Below are positions 18,129 to 26,937 of a stretch of DNA of 64,000 nt, piece by piece. The stretch is taken from positions 38,791-102,790 of the forward strand of contig JAENYN010000008.1 of NCBI GenBank assembly GCA_016841765.1, written 5' to 3'. The translations under genes and the position numbers were made by a program. Source of the stretch: Guptibacillus hwajinpoensis. Lineage in GTDB: Bacteria > Bacillota > Bacilli > Bacillales > Bacillaceae_O. Each line of letters opens with the position of its first letter. Positions within the stretch are counted from its first letter, which is position 1. The notes beneath the pieces were generated by a model, which worked only from the letters and a program-made list of their open reading frames with translations, did no database searches and was not told the origin of the DNA.

Positions 18129-18819
18129 ATGAAAAAGAATAAACTTTTAATTACCGCTGTTTTGTTGTCAGTCCTGGTTTTGTTTACCGGCTGTTCAGAA
18201 AAAAGCGATGGGGATATCGAAGTTGCAAGGATTTTTGTGGCTAATGAATTCACCGGACCTGATGTTGACCTAAAAAATGCTCTTGATAGGGGACCGAGTT
18301 CACCGGAATTAAAAAAGTACCTTGAAATGAATTATGAATCCATTGTCGCAGACCCGGAAGCTTTTTATAACAAGAACATTATCTTAATGTATCTCAGTGC
18401 TGCTCACAGAAACGAATATCAATTATTCCCACGGAATATCGACATCGAAAAGGTCGATAGTGCGAGTGATGAATATTATTATGAAGTCGAAGTGGAATAC
18501 AGCAAGGATGGAGAATCCAAAACAGCTGCTGCATCAGGACGGGTTAACATCAATAAGGACGGCAAAATCTCAATCGTACGTAATCAAACGCGGGAATTGA
18601 TTCATCTGTTAAATTGATTGGGGAACAATGAAACAAAATCCATTAGAAGTTAGATTAATTCAGGGGGAAGAAATTAGGGAAGATATTAACACCAATTGCC
18701 CTACATTAAACTTACAAGTTGACGAAGAAAAAGTTGGAAAACAATATGCGCTTCATTTTTTGCGGAACGACGGAGAAAACCTTAAAGGTCACAGTGTATT
18801 AAACTTTAAAATTAAATAA
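18129..18819 (+). pseudogene. Broken partial copy of the lipoprotein gene at 57347-58522
   Basis: The first open part (to 18617) encodes a lipoprotein signal (LLSVLVLFTGC) and a region very close to residues 1 to about 160 of the 391-residue lipoprotein near 58 kb, for example NEFTGPDVDL, AFYNKNIILMYLS and RNIDIEKVDSAS. It then goes out of frame. From about 18613 another frame resumes with IDWGTMKQNP and NLQVDEEKVGKQYALHF, matching a segment that lies about 80 residues later in the intact gene. The last third is absent. An internal deletion and a frame change are therefore clear. The 5' part could still make a short lipoprotein. Confidence 0.85.
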
Positions 18820-18886
18820 AATTATTTCCATAAAGGAGCACCATCCTTGATTTACGGGCACCTTAGTTGGATTTTACTTGGAATGC

Positions 18887-18914
18887 AAAAGACCGATTTA
18901 GCAATCGGTCTTTT
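18887..18914 (+). terminator. Terminator after the lipoprotein remnant
   Basis: A perfect 12-bp stem AAAAGACCGATT / AATCGGTCTTTT with loop TAGC, followed by CTTC. Confidence 0.8.
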
Positions 18915-19041
18915 CTTCGCATATAAATTATGTCGTTTTCGTATATTGTTTTTTCGCAATTACGAGACGCTAATGATTTCCCTTAAATATCAATAAAAAA
19001 GAGGTCCTATTCTTATGCGAATTAAGCTTCTTTTTTTAATG

Positions 19042-19359
19042 TTATTTTACTGTTTGTACTTCAAAACCGAACCCGTTACAGAAACCTGAGCATGTTAACC
19101 TGAATTTGTCCTCGGCATACCGATCATTCATGATTTTTCTGACCCGCGCCTTCCCGATTGCCCGTCTGATGTTTTGATCAAATTGAATGAGCCGCCGATA
19201 CTTCTCATTTGAATACAGTTCCTTGAACCAGTCGAACTCCCGTAACTGATCAGCGTTTTTTTCAATTCGTTTCGTTGTCGGTTTCCCAAACATGCTGTAA
19301 GCGATTAGTTCAATGAAATCGCTAAGCAAATCCAAAATTACAGCCAGAAGCTCCCACAT
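19042..19359 (-). CDS. Small protein of unknown function with N-terminal hydrophobic helix
   Basis: A 105-residue protein. Residues 2-22 (WELLAVILDLLSDFIELIAY) form an amphipathic to hydrophobic helix, and the remainder is charged (KRIEKNADQLREFDWFKELY). The start ATG has a strong AGGAGG site. It is monocistronic. I do not recognise the family. Confidence 0.65.
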   Translation of the reverse strand: MWELLAVILDLLSDFIELIAYSMFGKPTTKRIEKNADQLREFDWFKELYSNEKYRRLIQFDQNIRRAIGKARVRKIMNDRYAEDKFRLTCSGFCNGFGFEVQTVK

Positions 19360-19479
19360 TTGTGTATCCTCCTAAAAATAAACACCTTTATCTTGTCTGT
19401 TTATACGTCTTAGACTTCGAGATGTTCCAAAAAATGGAAGACAATTTTTTATGGGGCATGTTTTTGGTTTGCGGAGCTA

Positions 19480-19760
19480 TCTCCCGAGCCGGCTTTCATG
19501 CCATATATTTGGTTTTTCTGGCCGTATAATTGCTGATTCACGCCGTATGGCCCTTCATTCACGCCATTTCTGTTTCTGCTCCCCGGCCCGATTTGCGCTT
19601 TCCCTCCGTTCAAGCCAGTATTCACGCGGAACGGCCGGTGGTTCGCGCGCTTCACTTGCTTTTTCACGCCAAAGTCCACCCATATCACGCCAAACCATTG
19701 CTTTCGCGCTGTACACGGAGGTTTTCACACCGTAACGGACCGGTTTCACGCTAAATATGA
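19480..19760. repeat. Degenerate CACGCC-based short repeats
   Basis: The plus strand repeats TTCACGCC or close variants (CATGCC, CACGCG, CACGCT, CACACCG) about every 25-32 bases, at least ten times. Reading frames on the minus strand therefore look repetitive (GVK/GVN motifs), but none has a ribosome site. Confidence 0.55.
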
Positions 19761-19801
19761 AAGCTTCCAGTGTGAATCCACTCGCTGCCCCAATCCGTAA
19801 C

Positions 19802-19828
19802 AAAAAACGGCAGGCCCCAGGCCTGCCG
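19802..19828 (-). terminator. Terminator of the iron alcohol dehydrogenase gene
   Basis: A 9-bp stem CGGCAGGCC / GGCCTGCCG with a 3-base loop, followed on the minus strand by six T. Confidence 0.85.
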
Positions 19829-19839
19829 CACTCTTCACC

Positions 19840-21003
19840 TTACAAAGAGTTCTTCAAAATCTCCAACACATTCTCTTTATTCAACTTTTTAAAGTTGCCG
19901 AATTCTCCGTTTGCCATTGCCTTATCCGCAATGACATCAAGCTTTTCATCCCCTATTTCATAATAGGCGAGGGTTTCCGGTGCACCGATGCTCGTCCAGA
20001 AGACACGCAGTTTTTCAATCCCCTCGACGGCGATTTCCCGGTCGTCTTTGCCGGCTGGATGGACATCGAATACGCGGATGGCAAATTGCTTGAAGCGTTC
20101 CACGTTCGTATCAAGGGCATGTATCATCCAGCTCGGGAACAGGATGGCCAGGCCGCCGGCATGCGGGATGTCATAGACAGCGGAGACAGCATGCTCAATG
20201 TTATGAGTGGCCCAGTCGCCGCGGTAGCCCATTTGCAGCATCCCATTAAGGGCAATAGTGCCGGAATACATGATGGTTTCCCGGTATTCATAGTTCTCAA
20301 GGTCACCGAGCAGTTTTGGTGCTGTTTCGATGACGGTTTTAAGCGTCGATTCACAGAGCCGATCCTGGAGCGGCGTGTTGTTCACGTTATGGAAGTACTG
20401 CTCCATGATATGTGTCATCATGTCGACGATACCGTAAATCGTCTGGTTTTTCGGTACGGTGAATGTATTTTCCGGGTCGAGAATGGAAAATTGCGGGAAG
20501 GTCACCGGGCTTCCCCATCCATACTTTTCCCGTGTCTCCCAGTTGGTGATGACAGAGCCTGCGTTCATTTCGGAACCGGTCGCAGCCAGTGTCAGAACCG
20601 TTCCGAATGGAAGAGCTTCGTTTGCCGGCGCTTTTTTGGTGACAAGGTCCCAGACGTCGCCGTCATACTTGGCGCCGGCCGCTATTGCTTTGGTTGCATC
20701 GATTGTGCTTCCGCCGCCAACGGCTAATATAAATTCAATTTGTTCGTTTTTGCAGATTTCCACACCTTTTTGAACGGTTGTAAGACGTGGGTTCGGCTCA
20801 ACGCCAGGAAGTTCAGATACTTCCGCGCCAATTTCGTTCAGTATATTTAAGACATTATCGTAAAGCCCGTTTCGCTTGATGCTGCCGCCGCCATATACAA
20901 GCAAGACTTTTTTGCCGAATTGCGGGATCTCGGTTTTAAGCTGTTCAACCTGCCCTTTACCGAAAATCAGCTTTACAGGGTTATAAAACGTGAAATTATC
21001 CAT
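19840..21003 (-). CDS. yugJ: Iron-containing alcohol dehydrogenase (butanol dehydrogenase-like)
   Basis: A 387-residue group III alcohol dehydrogenase, the same length as Bacillus subtilis YugJ. It shows the NAD(P)-binding region [19 protein letters not shown], the GGGST motif and the metal-binding stretch [20 protein letters not shown]. Such enzymes reduce aldehydes or oxidise primary alcohols with NAD(P)H and an Fe or Zn ion. The ATG at 21003 follows AGGAG by 9 bases; six upstream codons in frame are unsupported. Its place beside yuzA and yugI matches the B. subtilis yug region. Confidence 0.92.
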   Translation of the reverse strand: MDNFTFYNPVKLIFGKGQVEQLKTEIPQFGKKVLLVYGGGSIKRNGLYDNVLNILNEIGAEVSELPGVEPNPRLTTVQKGVEICKNEQIEFILAVGGGSTIDATKAIAAGAKYDGDVWDLVTKKAPANEALPFGTVLTLAATGSEMNAGSVITNWETREKYGWGSPVTFPQFSILDPENTFTVPKNQTIYGIVDMMTHIMEQYFHNVNNTPLQDRLCESTLKTVIETAPKLLGDLENYEYRETIMYSGTIALNGMLQMGYRGDWATHNIEHAVSAVYDIPHAGGLAILFPSWMIHALDTNVERFKQFAIRVFDVHPAGKDDREIAVEGIEKLRVFWTSIGAPETLAYYEIGDEKLDVIADKAMANGEFGNFKKLNKENVLEILKNSL

Positions 21004-21218
21004 TTGTTTCGGCTCCTCTCTCTTCATTTTTCAATCCATAGTATGGATGACTTTAACAAAAAAATAAAGAATTTCGTCTGAGCATGCATAATTTTTACAG
21101 TTATTCGGCATTCTATAAATGTATGTTCAACCGAAAGGGCTATTGCATTCATCTGCAAGCAGTTCACTTTCTTATTGGACATCTTTAAAAAATCGAAAAG
21201 AACTAAGGAGGAAATAAC

Positions 21219-21449
21219 ATGAGTGCATGGCAACGCATAGCTCTTACTCTTATTATCATCGGAGCCATTAACTGGGGACTTATCGGCTTTTTCCAATTTG
21301 ACCTTGTCGCCTCTCTATTTGGCGGCCAGGATTCCGGACTGGCCCGGATCGTCTACAGCCTGGTAGGCCTCGCCGGACTCGGAGCGCTCTCCCTTCTATT
21401 CAAACCATCTGAAGAAGTGGATCCCAGCACCGAACCGAATAAAGCATAA
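21219..21449 (+). CDS. yuzA: DUF378 small membrane protein (YuzA-like)
   Basis: A 76-residue protein with two hydrophobic helices around the motif GAINWGLIGFFQFDLVASLF, typical of DUF378. The ATG has AAGGAGG at the proper spacing. It is transcribed divergently from the alcohol dehydrogenase. Function is unknown; the family is common in Bacilli. Confidence 0.9.
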   Translation: MSAWQRIALTLIIIGAINWGLIGFFQFDLVASLFGGQDSGLARIVYSLVGLAGLGALSLLFKPSEEVDPSTEPNKA

Positions 21450-21456
21450 CAGAATG

Positions 21457-21495
21457 GTGCCTGGCAATTGCCTCGCAATTGCCAGGCACTTTTTC
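21457..21495 (+). terminator. Palindromic repeat copy 5, serving as terminator of yuzA
   Basis: A perfect 14-bp stem GTGCCTGGCAATTG / CAATTGCCAGGCAC with loop CCTCG, followed by five T. It belongs to the same repeat family as the copies at 2447, 5856, 7321 and 17849, and here has the full form of an intrinsic terminator. Confidence 0.85.
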
Positions 21496-21593
21496 CTCTC
21501 AATTTTTTCTCCCAATCCAAAAAATCCGTCCATTTGCACAACGAATCATCCGCCGAGGTGCAAGCAGGAGTCCGACCATTTATCCTTACATAC

Positions 21594-21628
21594 AAAAACA
21601 GCCTGCTGCTTTCGCAGAGGCTGTTTTT
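21594..21628 (-). terminator. Terminator of yugI
   Basis: Stem AAAAACAGCC / GGCTGTTTTT directly after the stop codon, T-rich on the minus strand. Confidence 0.8.
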
Positions 21629-22000
21629 TCACTTCTTCATATCGGATTGTTCGATCCACTCTTCAAGCTTGTCTTTCAGAGTGTTGAAGCCTTTAGGGGC
21701 TTCTTCGGTTTGCTGCTTCGGAATTTTGCGTTCAGGTTTTTTCTCTTCTTTTGGCGGTTCCTCGGTTGCCCGGATGGACAGCCCGATTTTTCCGGAGGCC
21801 TCATCCACAGAGATAATTTTGACTGTGACAGTATCACCTACGGAAAGATGTTCGTTGACATCTTTCACGAATCCGTGCGTGATTTCTGAAATATGGACCA
21901 ATCCCTGTGTATTTCCGTCAAGTGCAACAAAGGCACCATATGGTTGGATACCGGTAACCTTACCTTCAACAATACTTCCGACATTAAATTTTTCAGACAT
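21629..22000 (-). CDS. yugI: S1-domain RNA-binding general stress protein 13 (YugI)
   Basis: A 123-residue protein. Residues 3-75 form an S1 RNA-binding domain (VGSIVEGKVTGIQPYGAFVA, then HISEITHGFVKDV). A charged, Lys/Glu-rich tail follows. It matches B. subtilis YugI, a ribosome-associated general stress protein. It is a single-gene unit with its own terminator. Confidence 0.93.
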   Translation of the reverse strand: MSEKFNVGSIVEGKVTGIQPYGAFVALDGNTQGLVHISEITHGFVKDVNEHLSVGDTVTVKIISVDEASGKIGLSIRATEEPPKEEKKPERKIPKQQTEEAPKGFNTLKDKLEEWIEQSDMKK

Positions 22001-22080
22001 GGAAACACTCCCGACTATACTTTTTCGCGCATTTAGGAATTATACCACAGAATGCTTCCATTTTCAAAAGAAAACCGGCA

Positions 22081-22110
22081 ACCCGGCTGGCCATTTACAG
22101 CCAGCCGGGT
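22081..22110 (-). terminator. Terminator of the anti-sigma-like gene
   Basis: An 11-bp stem ACCCGGCTGGC / GCCAGCCGGGT with an 8-base loop, followed on the minus strand by GCCGGTTTTCTTTT. Confidence 0.8.
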
Positions 22111-22117
22111 TATCCGG

Positions 22118-23866
22118 TCAAGGCGTGCCGATATTAACAACCTCCAGCGGCTGATACGGAATCCGCCATACGCCCTCTTCACCCCGGATGGTGGTGAATA
22201 CTCTTTTCACATCGACATACTGTCCCTCCAGCGTGAAGACCATGCTGTTTTCATCCTTTTTCTCGGCCCGGACCGTGTGAATTTCGTTTACCAGCTTCCT
22301 GTATTCTTCAGCGGCCTGGCTTTCTTCAGCAAAAACCTCTTTAGCCGGTGTCTGATCATCCTTCAAAAGCAGCTTATAGTGTGTTGCCGTATCGCCGTTT
22401 TGCCCTGCTTCCATATAAATTTTCATCACGTCATATGGAGTCAGTCCTTTAAGCAGCTCGTTAACCTGGTCATCGTCTCCCGCCGCCTTCAATTCATCGT
22501 ATCTCGACACCAGCTCCCCTGATAACTCGAGCGGCTTCTTGCCGTAAAAGTCTGTTGAACTGTCCTTCCCGTTCACCAGCTCAGGCCAGTCAACAGCGTA
22601 ATCCGCAACTGCCTCCGTCCGTTTGAAATCATGCTTCTTCAACAGCTCATAATAGTTTTTCACAATCGGATAAGTTTCCGTATCCCGATGATCCTTCATG
22701 AACCGCTCGAAGCTCGCTTTCACATCATGTTTCAAAAAGCCTTCCTCGTTAAATGCGGGACTGTTGTCGATTCCGAAAAGGTAAGCGTTCACCATGTATT
22801 TGTATTCCTGATAAATTTCAACCGACTTGTCAAAATTCGGGTGCTGCAGCAGGAACAGCTCCGTTTCGATAATCCGGCCGCCCAGTTTATCCCATCCGCC
22901 GACAACATATCCGTCTACCGCCCATTTCAAATTAGGCTGAAGGCCGATATAAGCATCGAGTGCCTCCGGAAGCTTGTCACCGAATGTTTTGATGTACTTT
23001 GGATAATCGATTTCAAGCTGAAGCATCCCTTCTCCGTCCAGAACGAAACGGTATCCGTTATCGAGGACAAACTGCGCTTCAACCCCGGCTGCCTTGTTTT
23101 CAGGGTGAACCCCCCTATTCAGCGAATCCACAATCGGCTTGCTCAGCACCTTCATCTTGCTCTTTTCATTAAAACGCTCCAGCATGAGATTCTGCAATTC
23201 CTCCTGCTTTGTCAGCAGGTTTGGAAACGATACTTCAAATTCACCCTGTGACATCTCTTTAAGCTCATTCAGATCTTGTGCCGGCGTGTTCAACTGCCTG
23301 CTGATCCGTTCAGCTGCATAATTGTAGGCAGCCGCCATATCTTCCTTCGTCTTAAAGCCGGTTTCGGAAAAATAGGTCAGTTCGGATTTGGCCTTCTGCA
23401 CAAATGTGAATTGTTCCAGCATGACATCGGTATCCAATTGTGCAGCCAGATTCGCAAGTTCCTTTTCATACAGGTTTTTCAGCTTATTAAGCGCTGTTTC
23501 CTTATCTTCCTCTGTGACGGCGGCCGAATCGCCAGTCAGGCTGTACTCACCGTCCATGTTTGTATCGCCATTTTCGTTAGGGCTTTTTTCCAGGCTGCTC
23601 TCCTGCGGCGTATTGCTTTCCGCTGCATTTTCGGCCCGCTCCTCCATGCCCCCGCTCAGCAGCTGTGCGGACAGGACACCGGCTATCAAGAGGACGCCGA
23701 TAAAACTTGCCGCCGCAGTCCATGCCGACCAGTTCCGTTTCGGTTTTGCCGGTTTTTCCTTCTGTTTAATATGATCGATTATGCTATCTGATGATGTTGC
23801 GGACGGCAGGCTGTTGTATGATTTTTTCAAGCTTTCCAGGCGTTTTTCCAAATACTCTTCACCCAT
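22118..23866 (-). CDS. Large anti-sigma-factor-like membrane protein, partner of the ECF sigma factor
   Basis: A 582-residue protein with a cytoplasmic N-terminus of about 45 residues (GEEYLEKRLESLKKSYNSLP), one membrane span near residues 47-68 (WTAAASFIGVLLIAGVLSAQ) and a long extracytoplasmic domain of about 510 residues. Its start overlaps the sigma factor stop by 8 bases (ATGGGTGA), which couples translation; this order is the rule for sigma and anti-sigma pairs. The outer domain shows no enzyme motif I recognise and is much larger than usual for ECF anti-sigma factors. The anti-sigma role is inferred from topology and context. Confidence 0.75.
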   Translation of the reverse strand: MGEEYLEKRLESLKKSYNSLPSATSSDSIIDHIKQKEKPAKPKRNWSAWTAAASFIGVLLIAGVLSAQLLSGGMEERAENAAESNTPQESSLEKSPNENGDTNMDGEYSLTGDSAAVTEEDKETALNKLKNLYEKELANLAAQLDTDVMLEQFTFVQKAKSELTYFSETGFKTKEDMAAAYNYAAERISRQLNTPAQDLNELKEMSQGEFEVSFPNLLTKQEELQNLMLERFNEKSKMKVLSKPIVDSLNRGVHPENKAAGVEAQFVLDNGYRFVLDGEGMLQLEIDYPKYIKTFGDKLPEALDAYIGLQPNLKWAVDGYVVGGWDKLGGRIIETELFLLQHPNFDKSVEIYQEYKYMVNAYLFGIDNSPAFNEEGFLKHDVKASFERFMKDHRDTETYPIVKNYYELLKKHDFKRTEAVADYAVDWPELVNGKDSSTDFYGKKPLELSGELVSRYDELKAAGDDDQVNELLKGLTPYDVMKIYMEAGQNGDTATHYKLLLKDDQTPAKEVFAEESQAAEEYRKLVNEIHTVRAEKKDENSMVFTLEGQYVDVKRVFTTIRGEEGVWRIPYQPLEVVNIGTP

Positions 23867-24416
23867 TATAGCCGCCCTCCTTTCGCTCTTCTTCTTCGAA
23901 TGCTGATTTTAACAATTTCTTCGCCCGCAGCAGCCTCGTCTTTACGGTTGATAAGGTCAGTTCCATGATTTCCGCGATTTCATCGTATTTTTTATCATGA
24001 AAATAATAGAGCACCAGCGGAATCCGGTATTTTTCGTCCAGCTTCTGGATACATACATGAAGGAGATGGTCTTCTTCATGTTGAAGCACCTGATGCTCTG
24101 TCGGCGCATAGGTTTCCTGCCGTTCCTGCTTGAGCTTGATCACTTTCCGTGTGTCTGACGAACGCTTGCGGGCGGCATCACGCGTCACATTCAATGTGAT
24201 TTTGTAAAGCCAGGTTGTGAATTTAGCTGTGTGATATTGGTCCAGGAAGCGGTATACACGCAGAAACACCTCCTGGGTCACATCTTCTATTTCGCTCGGA
24301 CGGTTTCCGAGCTGATAAGCAAACCGCTCGACCACCGGTAAATACAGATCGACCAGTTCGCGAAATGCATGCATATCATGATTTTTCGCTTTCTCGATTA
24401 ATTCCAATTCTTCCAT
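23859..24416 (-). CDS. ECF-type RNA polymerase sigma factor
   Basis: A 185-residue sigma-70 family protein with region 2 (FRELVDLYLPVVERFAYQLG, then DVTQEVFLRVYRFL and FTTWLYKITLNVTRDAARKR) and region 4 (LDEKYRIPLVLYYFHDKKYD followed by the helix-turn-helix EIAEIMELTLSTVKTRLLRA). The short linker and lack of regions 1 and 3 mark it as ECF. The ATG at 24416 follows a GGGGGG site. Its own promoter has an ECF-type sequence, suggesting that it activates itself. The signal it responds to is unknown. Confidence 0.95.
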   Translation of the reverse strand: MEELELIEKAKNHDMHAFRELVDLYLPVVERFAYQLGNRPSEIEDVTQEVFLRVYRFLDQYHTAKFTTWLYKITLNVTRDAARKRSSDTRKVIKLKQERQETYAPTEHQVLQHEEDHLLHVCIQKLDEKYRIPLVLYYFHDKKYDEIAEIMELTLSTVKTRLLRAKKLLKSAFEEEERKEGGYNG

Positions 24417-24444
24417 GGCGCGCCTGCCCCCCTTTTTTCACTTA

Positions 24445-24474
24445 TATAACGCAGCCAGAAAAAAGAAAGTTGCA
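24445..24474 (-). promoter_or_regulatory. ECF-type promoter of the sigma/anti-sigma operon
   Basis: On the minus strand TGCAACTTT (24466-24474) and CGTTATA (24445-24451) have the AAC / CGT elements typical of ECF promoters, with 17 bases from AAC to CGT. This fits positive self-control by the encoded sigma factor. Confidence 0.7.
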
Positions 24475-24579
24475 AAAAACTTTTTCTGGAAAATAATCCG
24501 GGCATACTAACCAGAGCCAACGATTTTCCCATTATTTTCATGACCCATCTTATGCCATATTCCTCTTTCCATCATACTA

Positions 24580-24608
24580 TTGACATGCATCGGCACGCAC
24601 TATATAGT
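24580..24608 (+). promoter_or_regulatory. Sigma-A promoter of the sodium-dependent transporter gene
   Basis: TTGACA (24580-24585) and TATAGT (24603-24608) are 17 bases apart, about 40 bases upstream of the chosen start codon. Confidence 0.75.
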
Positions 24609-24647
24609 AAGAAAAATCAGACGTTAACATTCGATTTGGAGGCTGTT

Positions 24648-25994
24648 ATGAAAAAACATGAACAATGGACATCGAAACTAGGATTTATTCTGGCGGCAGC
24701 CGGATCGGCCATCGGTCTTGGGGCTATTTGGAAGTTCCCATACATGACCGGAATGAACGGCGGCGGCGCTTTTTTACTGTTGTTTCTCATTTTTACCGTT
24801 TTGATTGGCGCACCGATGCTGCTTGCGGAATTCATCATCGGCAGAAATACCCAGAAAGATGCCGTATCCTCATACCGGAGCATTGTTCCGAACGGTAAGT
24901 GGCACTACATCGGATATATCGGCATTTTAACGTCCCTGTTGATCCTGTCGTTCTACAGCGTAGCCGGCGGCTGGATTTTATCGTATCTGGTCCGGGCACT
25001 TACCGGCAGTACGGCAGGTCTCACGAGCAGCGAATACGATGCCCTGTTTGGTGCCATCATTTCCAATCCGGCAGAGTCACTCACCGCGCAGTTCATCTTC
25101 CTGGTCATGACCGTAACGGTTGTGGCCGGCGGGATAAAAGACGGGATCGAAAAGGCGAGCAAGCTGATGATGCCATCCCTTTTCATCCTGTTCATCATCC
25201 TGACCGTCCGTTCCCTGACACTTGACGGAGCTGCCGAAGGATTGAGTTTCTTCCTTATGCCGGACTGGAACGACCTGAGCGGCGAAACAGCCATCATGGC
25301 CCTCGGCCAGGCATTTTTCGCCCTAAGTGTCGGCGTTTCGGTCATGGTCACATACAGTTCTTACCTTGGCAAAAACGAGTCCCTCACCCGCTCGGTCACA
25401 TCGGTCGTCAGCATGAACATTCTGATTTCACTGCTGGCCGGCCTCGTGATCTTCCCGGCTGTGTTCACATTCGGATTCGAACCAGGTGAAGGACCCGGAC
25501 TTGTTTTCGTCGTCCTGCCTGCGGTCTTTAATGAGCTTGCTTTCGGAAATATCTTTTTCCTGCTATTTCTCATTCTGCTTCTGTTCGCCACACTTACTTC
25601 CGCCTTTTCGATTCTGGAAATCCTTGTGTCGGCAGTTGCGAAAAATGATAAAGCGAAACGGAAAAAGTGGGCATGGCTTGGCGGCCTGATCGTATTTATC
25701 GCAGGAATCCCCTCCAACCTGTCAAATGGGGTCCTGGCTGATGTGATGATTTTCGGCAAAACCGTTTTTGACCTGATTGATTACATTACCGCCAATATCC
25801 TGCTCCCGACCGGCGGTTTGCTCATCGCCCTGTTCATAGCGTTGAAAATGAAAAAAACCGTGCTGCAGCATGAGTTCCATGCCGGCAATGACAACGCAAT
25901 GGACTGGACGTTCACTGTCTGGTATATGCTCATCCGTTTTGTCGTTCCCGCCGCCATCATTCTCATCTTTTTGAATGTCATGGGTGTGTTTTAG
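24648..25994 (+). CDS. Sodium-dependent transporter, SNF/NSS family (YocR/YhdH-like)
   Basis: A 448-residue polytopic protein beginning MKKHEQWTSKLGFILAAAGS, followed by AIGLGAIWKFPYMTGMNGGG, the sodium and substrate site of neurotransmitter:sodium symporters. About 11-12 spans are expected, as in bacterial members that lack the twelfth. Such transporters take up amino acids or related molecules with Na+. The ATG at 24648 follows GGAGG; the reading frame runs 36 codons further upstream but overlaps the promoter. It stands alone, with a strong terminator. Confidence 0.93.
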   Translation: MKKHEQWTSKLGFILAAAGSAIGLGAIWKFPYMTGMNGGGAFLLLFLIFTVLIGAPMLLAEFIIGRNTQKDAVSSYRSIVPNGKWHYIGYIGILTSLLILSFYSVAGGWILSYLVRALTGSTAGLTSSEYDALFGAIISNPAESLTAQFIFLVMTVTVVAGGIKDGIEKASKLMMPSLFILFIILTVRSLTLDGAAEGLSFFLMPDWNDLSGETAIMALGQAFFALSVGVSVMVTYSSYLGKNESLTRSVTSVVSMNILISLLAGLVIFPAVFTFGFEPGEGPGLVFVVLPAVFNELAFGNIFFLLFLILLLFATLTSAFSILEILVSAVAKNDKAKRKKWAWLGGLIVFIAGIPSNLSNGVLADVMIFGKTVFDLIDYITANILLPTGGLLIALFIALKMKKTVLQHEFHAGNDNAMDWTFTVWYMLIRFVVPAAIILIFLNVMGVF

Positions 25995-26009
25995 CAGATA
26001 TTGAATATA

Positions 26010-26051
26010 AAAAGGAAAGACGCTGTTCAATCGGACAGCGTCTTTCCTTTT
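26010..26051 (+). terminator. Terminator of the sodium-dependent transporter gene
   Basis: A perfect 17-bp stem from AAAAGGAAAGACGCTGT and its complement, loop TCAATCGG, T-rich end. Confidence 0.9.
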
Positions 26052-26090
26052 TATTTCCATAAAATTGTCAGCCAGGGAGGATTACGGTTT

Positions 26091-26204
26091 ATGAATATAG
26101 ATAAGGGCAACTCCCTCTCTTCTTCACCTAAGTCTCGCCAATCGGCGAGTTTTCTTATGCAAGACAGATCCTCAAAAATTGTTCAAAAAGGAATGCACAT
26201 GTGA
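26091..26204 (+). CDS. Possible leader peptide with an internal terminator-like hairpin
   Basis: A 37-codon frame (MNIDKGNSLSSSPKSRQSAS...) has a good GGGAGG site. Within it, at 26134-26149, CTCGCC-AAT-GGCGAG forms a hairpin followed by TTTTCTT. The helix-turn-helix gene starts 64 bases later. A short translated leader that carries a terminator suggests attenuation, but the peptide shows no run of one amino acid and could be fortuitous. Confidence 0.35.
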   Translation: MNIDKGNSLSSSPKSRQSASFLMQDRSSKIVQKGMHM

Positions 26205-26267
26205 ATTATTTAACATGATATAGTTAATAATGTAAACAGTTTTTCAAATAGGAAAGGGAGGATTCAC

Positions 26268-26636
26268 ATGAGTGTAGGTGACAACATCCGACTGAATCGC
26301 GAGAACTGCAAAATGTCAGTCGAAGAGCTTGCGCTTAAAACACGCCTTGGCTGCAGGACAATCGAAAAATATGAATCTGGCGAACAGCTCCCGGATCTTC
26401 AAACCATTTTAAAAATCTCCACCGTGCTTGATGTGCCGGCAAGCGAACTTCTTGAAAAAGAAGCCCCTGATGAAAACGCTGCAATTGACCCTGAAATCAT
26501 CCAACTCGTCAAAGAACTCGGAACAAAACGGGCAAAACTGCTTCTCCGCAAAGCAAAAGAATTCTCTGAAGGCGACTTGCTTCACGTCATGCAGATGCTT
26601 TATGAAATCAAATATAACGATAAGCAGCAATCTTGA
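26268..26636 (+). CDS. XRE-family helix-turn-helix regulator
   Basis: A 122-residue protein with an N-terminal Cro/C1-type helix-turn-helix at residues 5-62 (IRLNRENCKMSVEELALKTR, then TIEKYESGEQLPDLQTILKI) and a charged helical C-terminus. The start follows GGGAGG. It is monocistronic, with a possible attenuating leader upstream and a terminator downstream. Its targets are unknown. Confidence 0.85.
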   Translation: MSVGDNIRLNRENCKMSVEELALKTRLGCRTIEKYESGEQLPDLQTILKISTVLDVPASELLEKEAPDENAAIDPEIIQLVKELGTKRAKLLLRKAKEFSEGDLLHVMQMLYEIKYNDKQQS

Positions 26637-26658
26637 CGCCTTTTTTAAGGCGTTTTTT
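26636..26658 (+). terminator. Terminator of the XRE regulator gene
   Basis: Stem ACGCCTT / AAGGCGT followed by TTTTTG, beginning at the stop codon. Confidence 0.7.
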
Positions 26659-26937
26659 GTTTCACTGTTTTCAACAAAGGGGTTGCTCCAACGGCACTCA
26701 CCGAGCCTATACTGCCGCAGGGCGGTCAACGAACGTTGCCAACATCCAGTCATTTAGAAAAAAACTGAAAATTTTTCACTTATATGTTTATAAAGAAAGA
26801 TTGCAGGTAATACTATGAAAGAAGCTTTCTATTATCCCCCCCTTTTTTATATTTGCTGGCAGGCCTGAAAATGGCTTTGCCTCTTTTTTTTGGACTTTTT
26901 TCCGTTAGGTTTGCGATGTTTCCGCTCCAAGTTTTTT

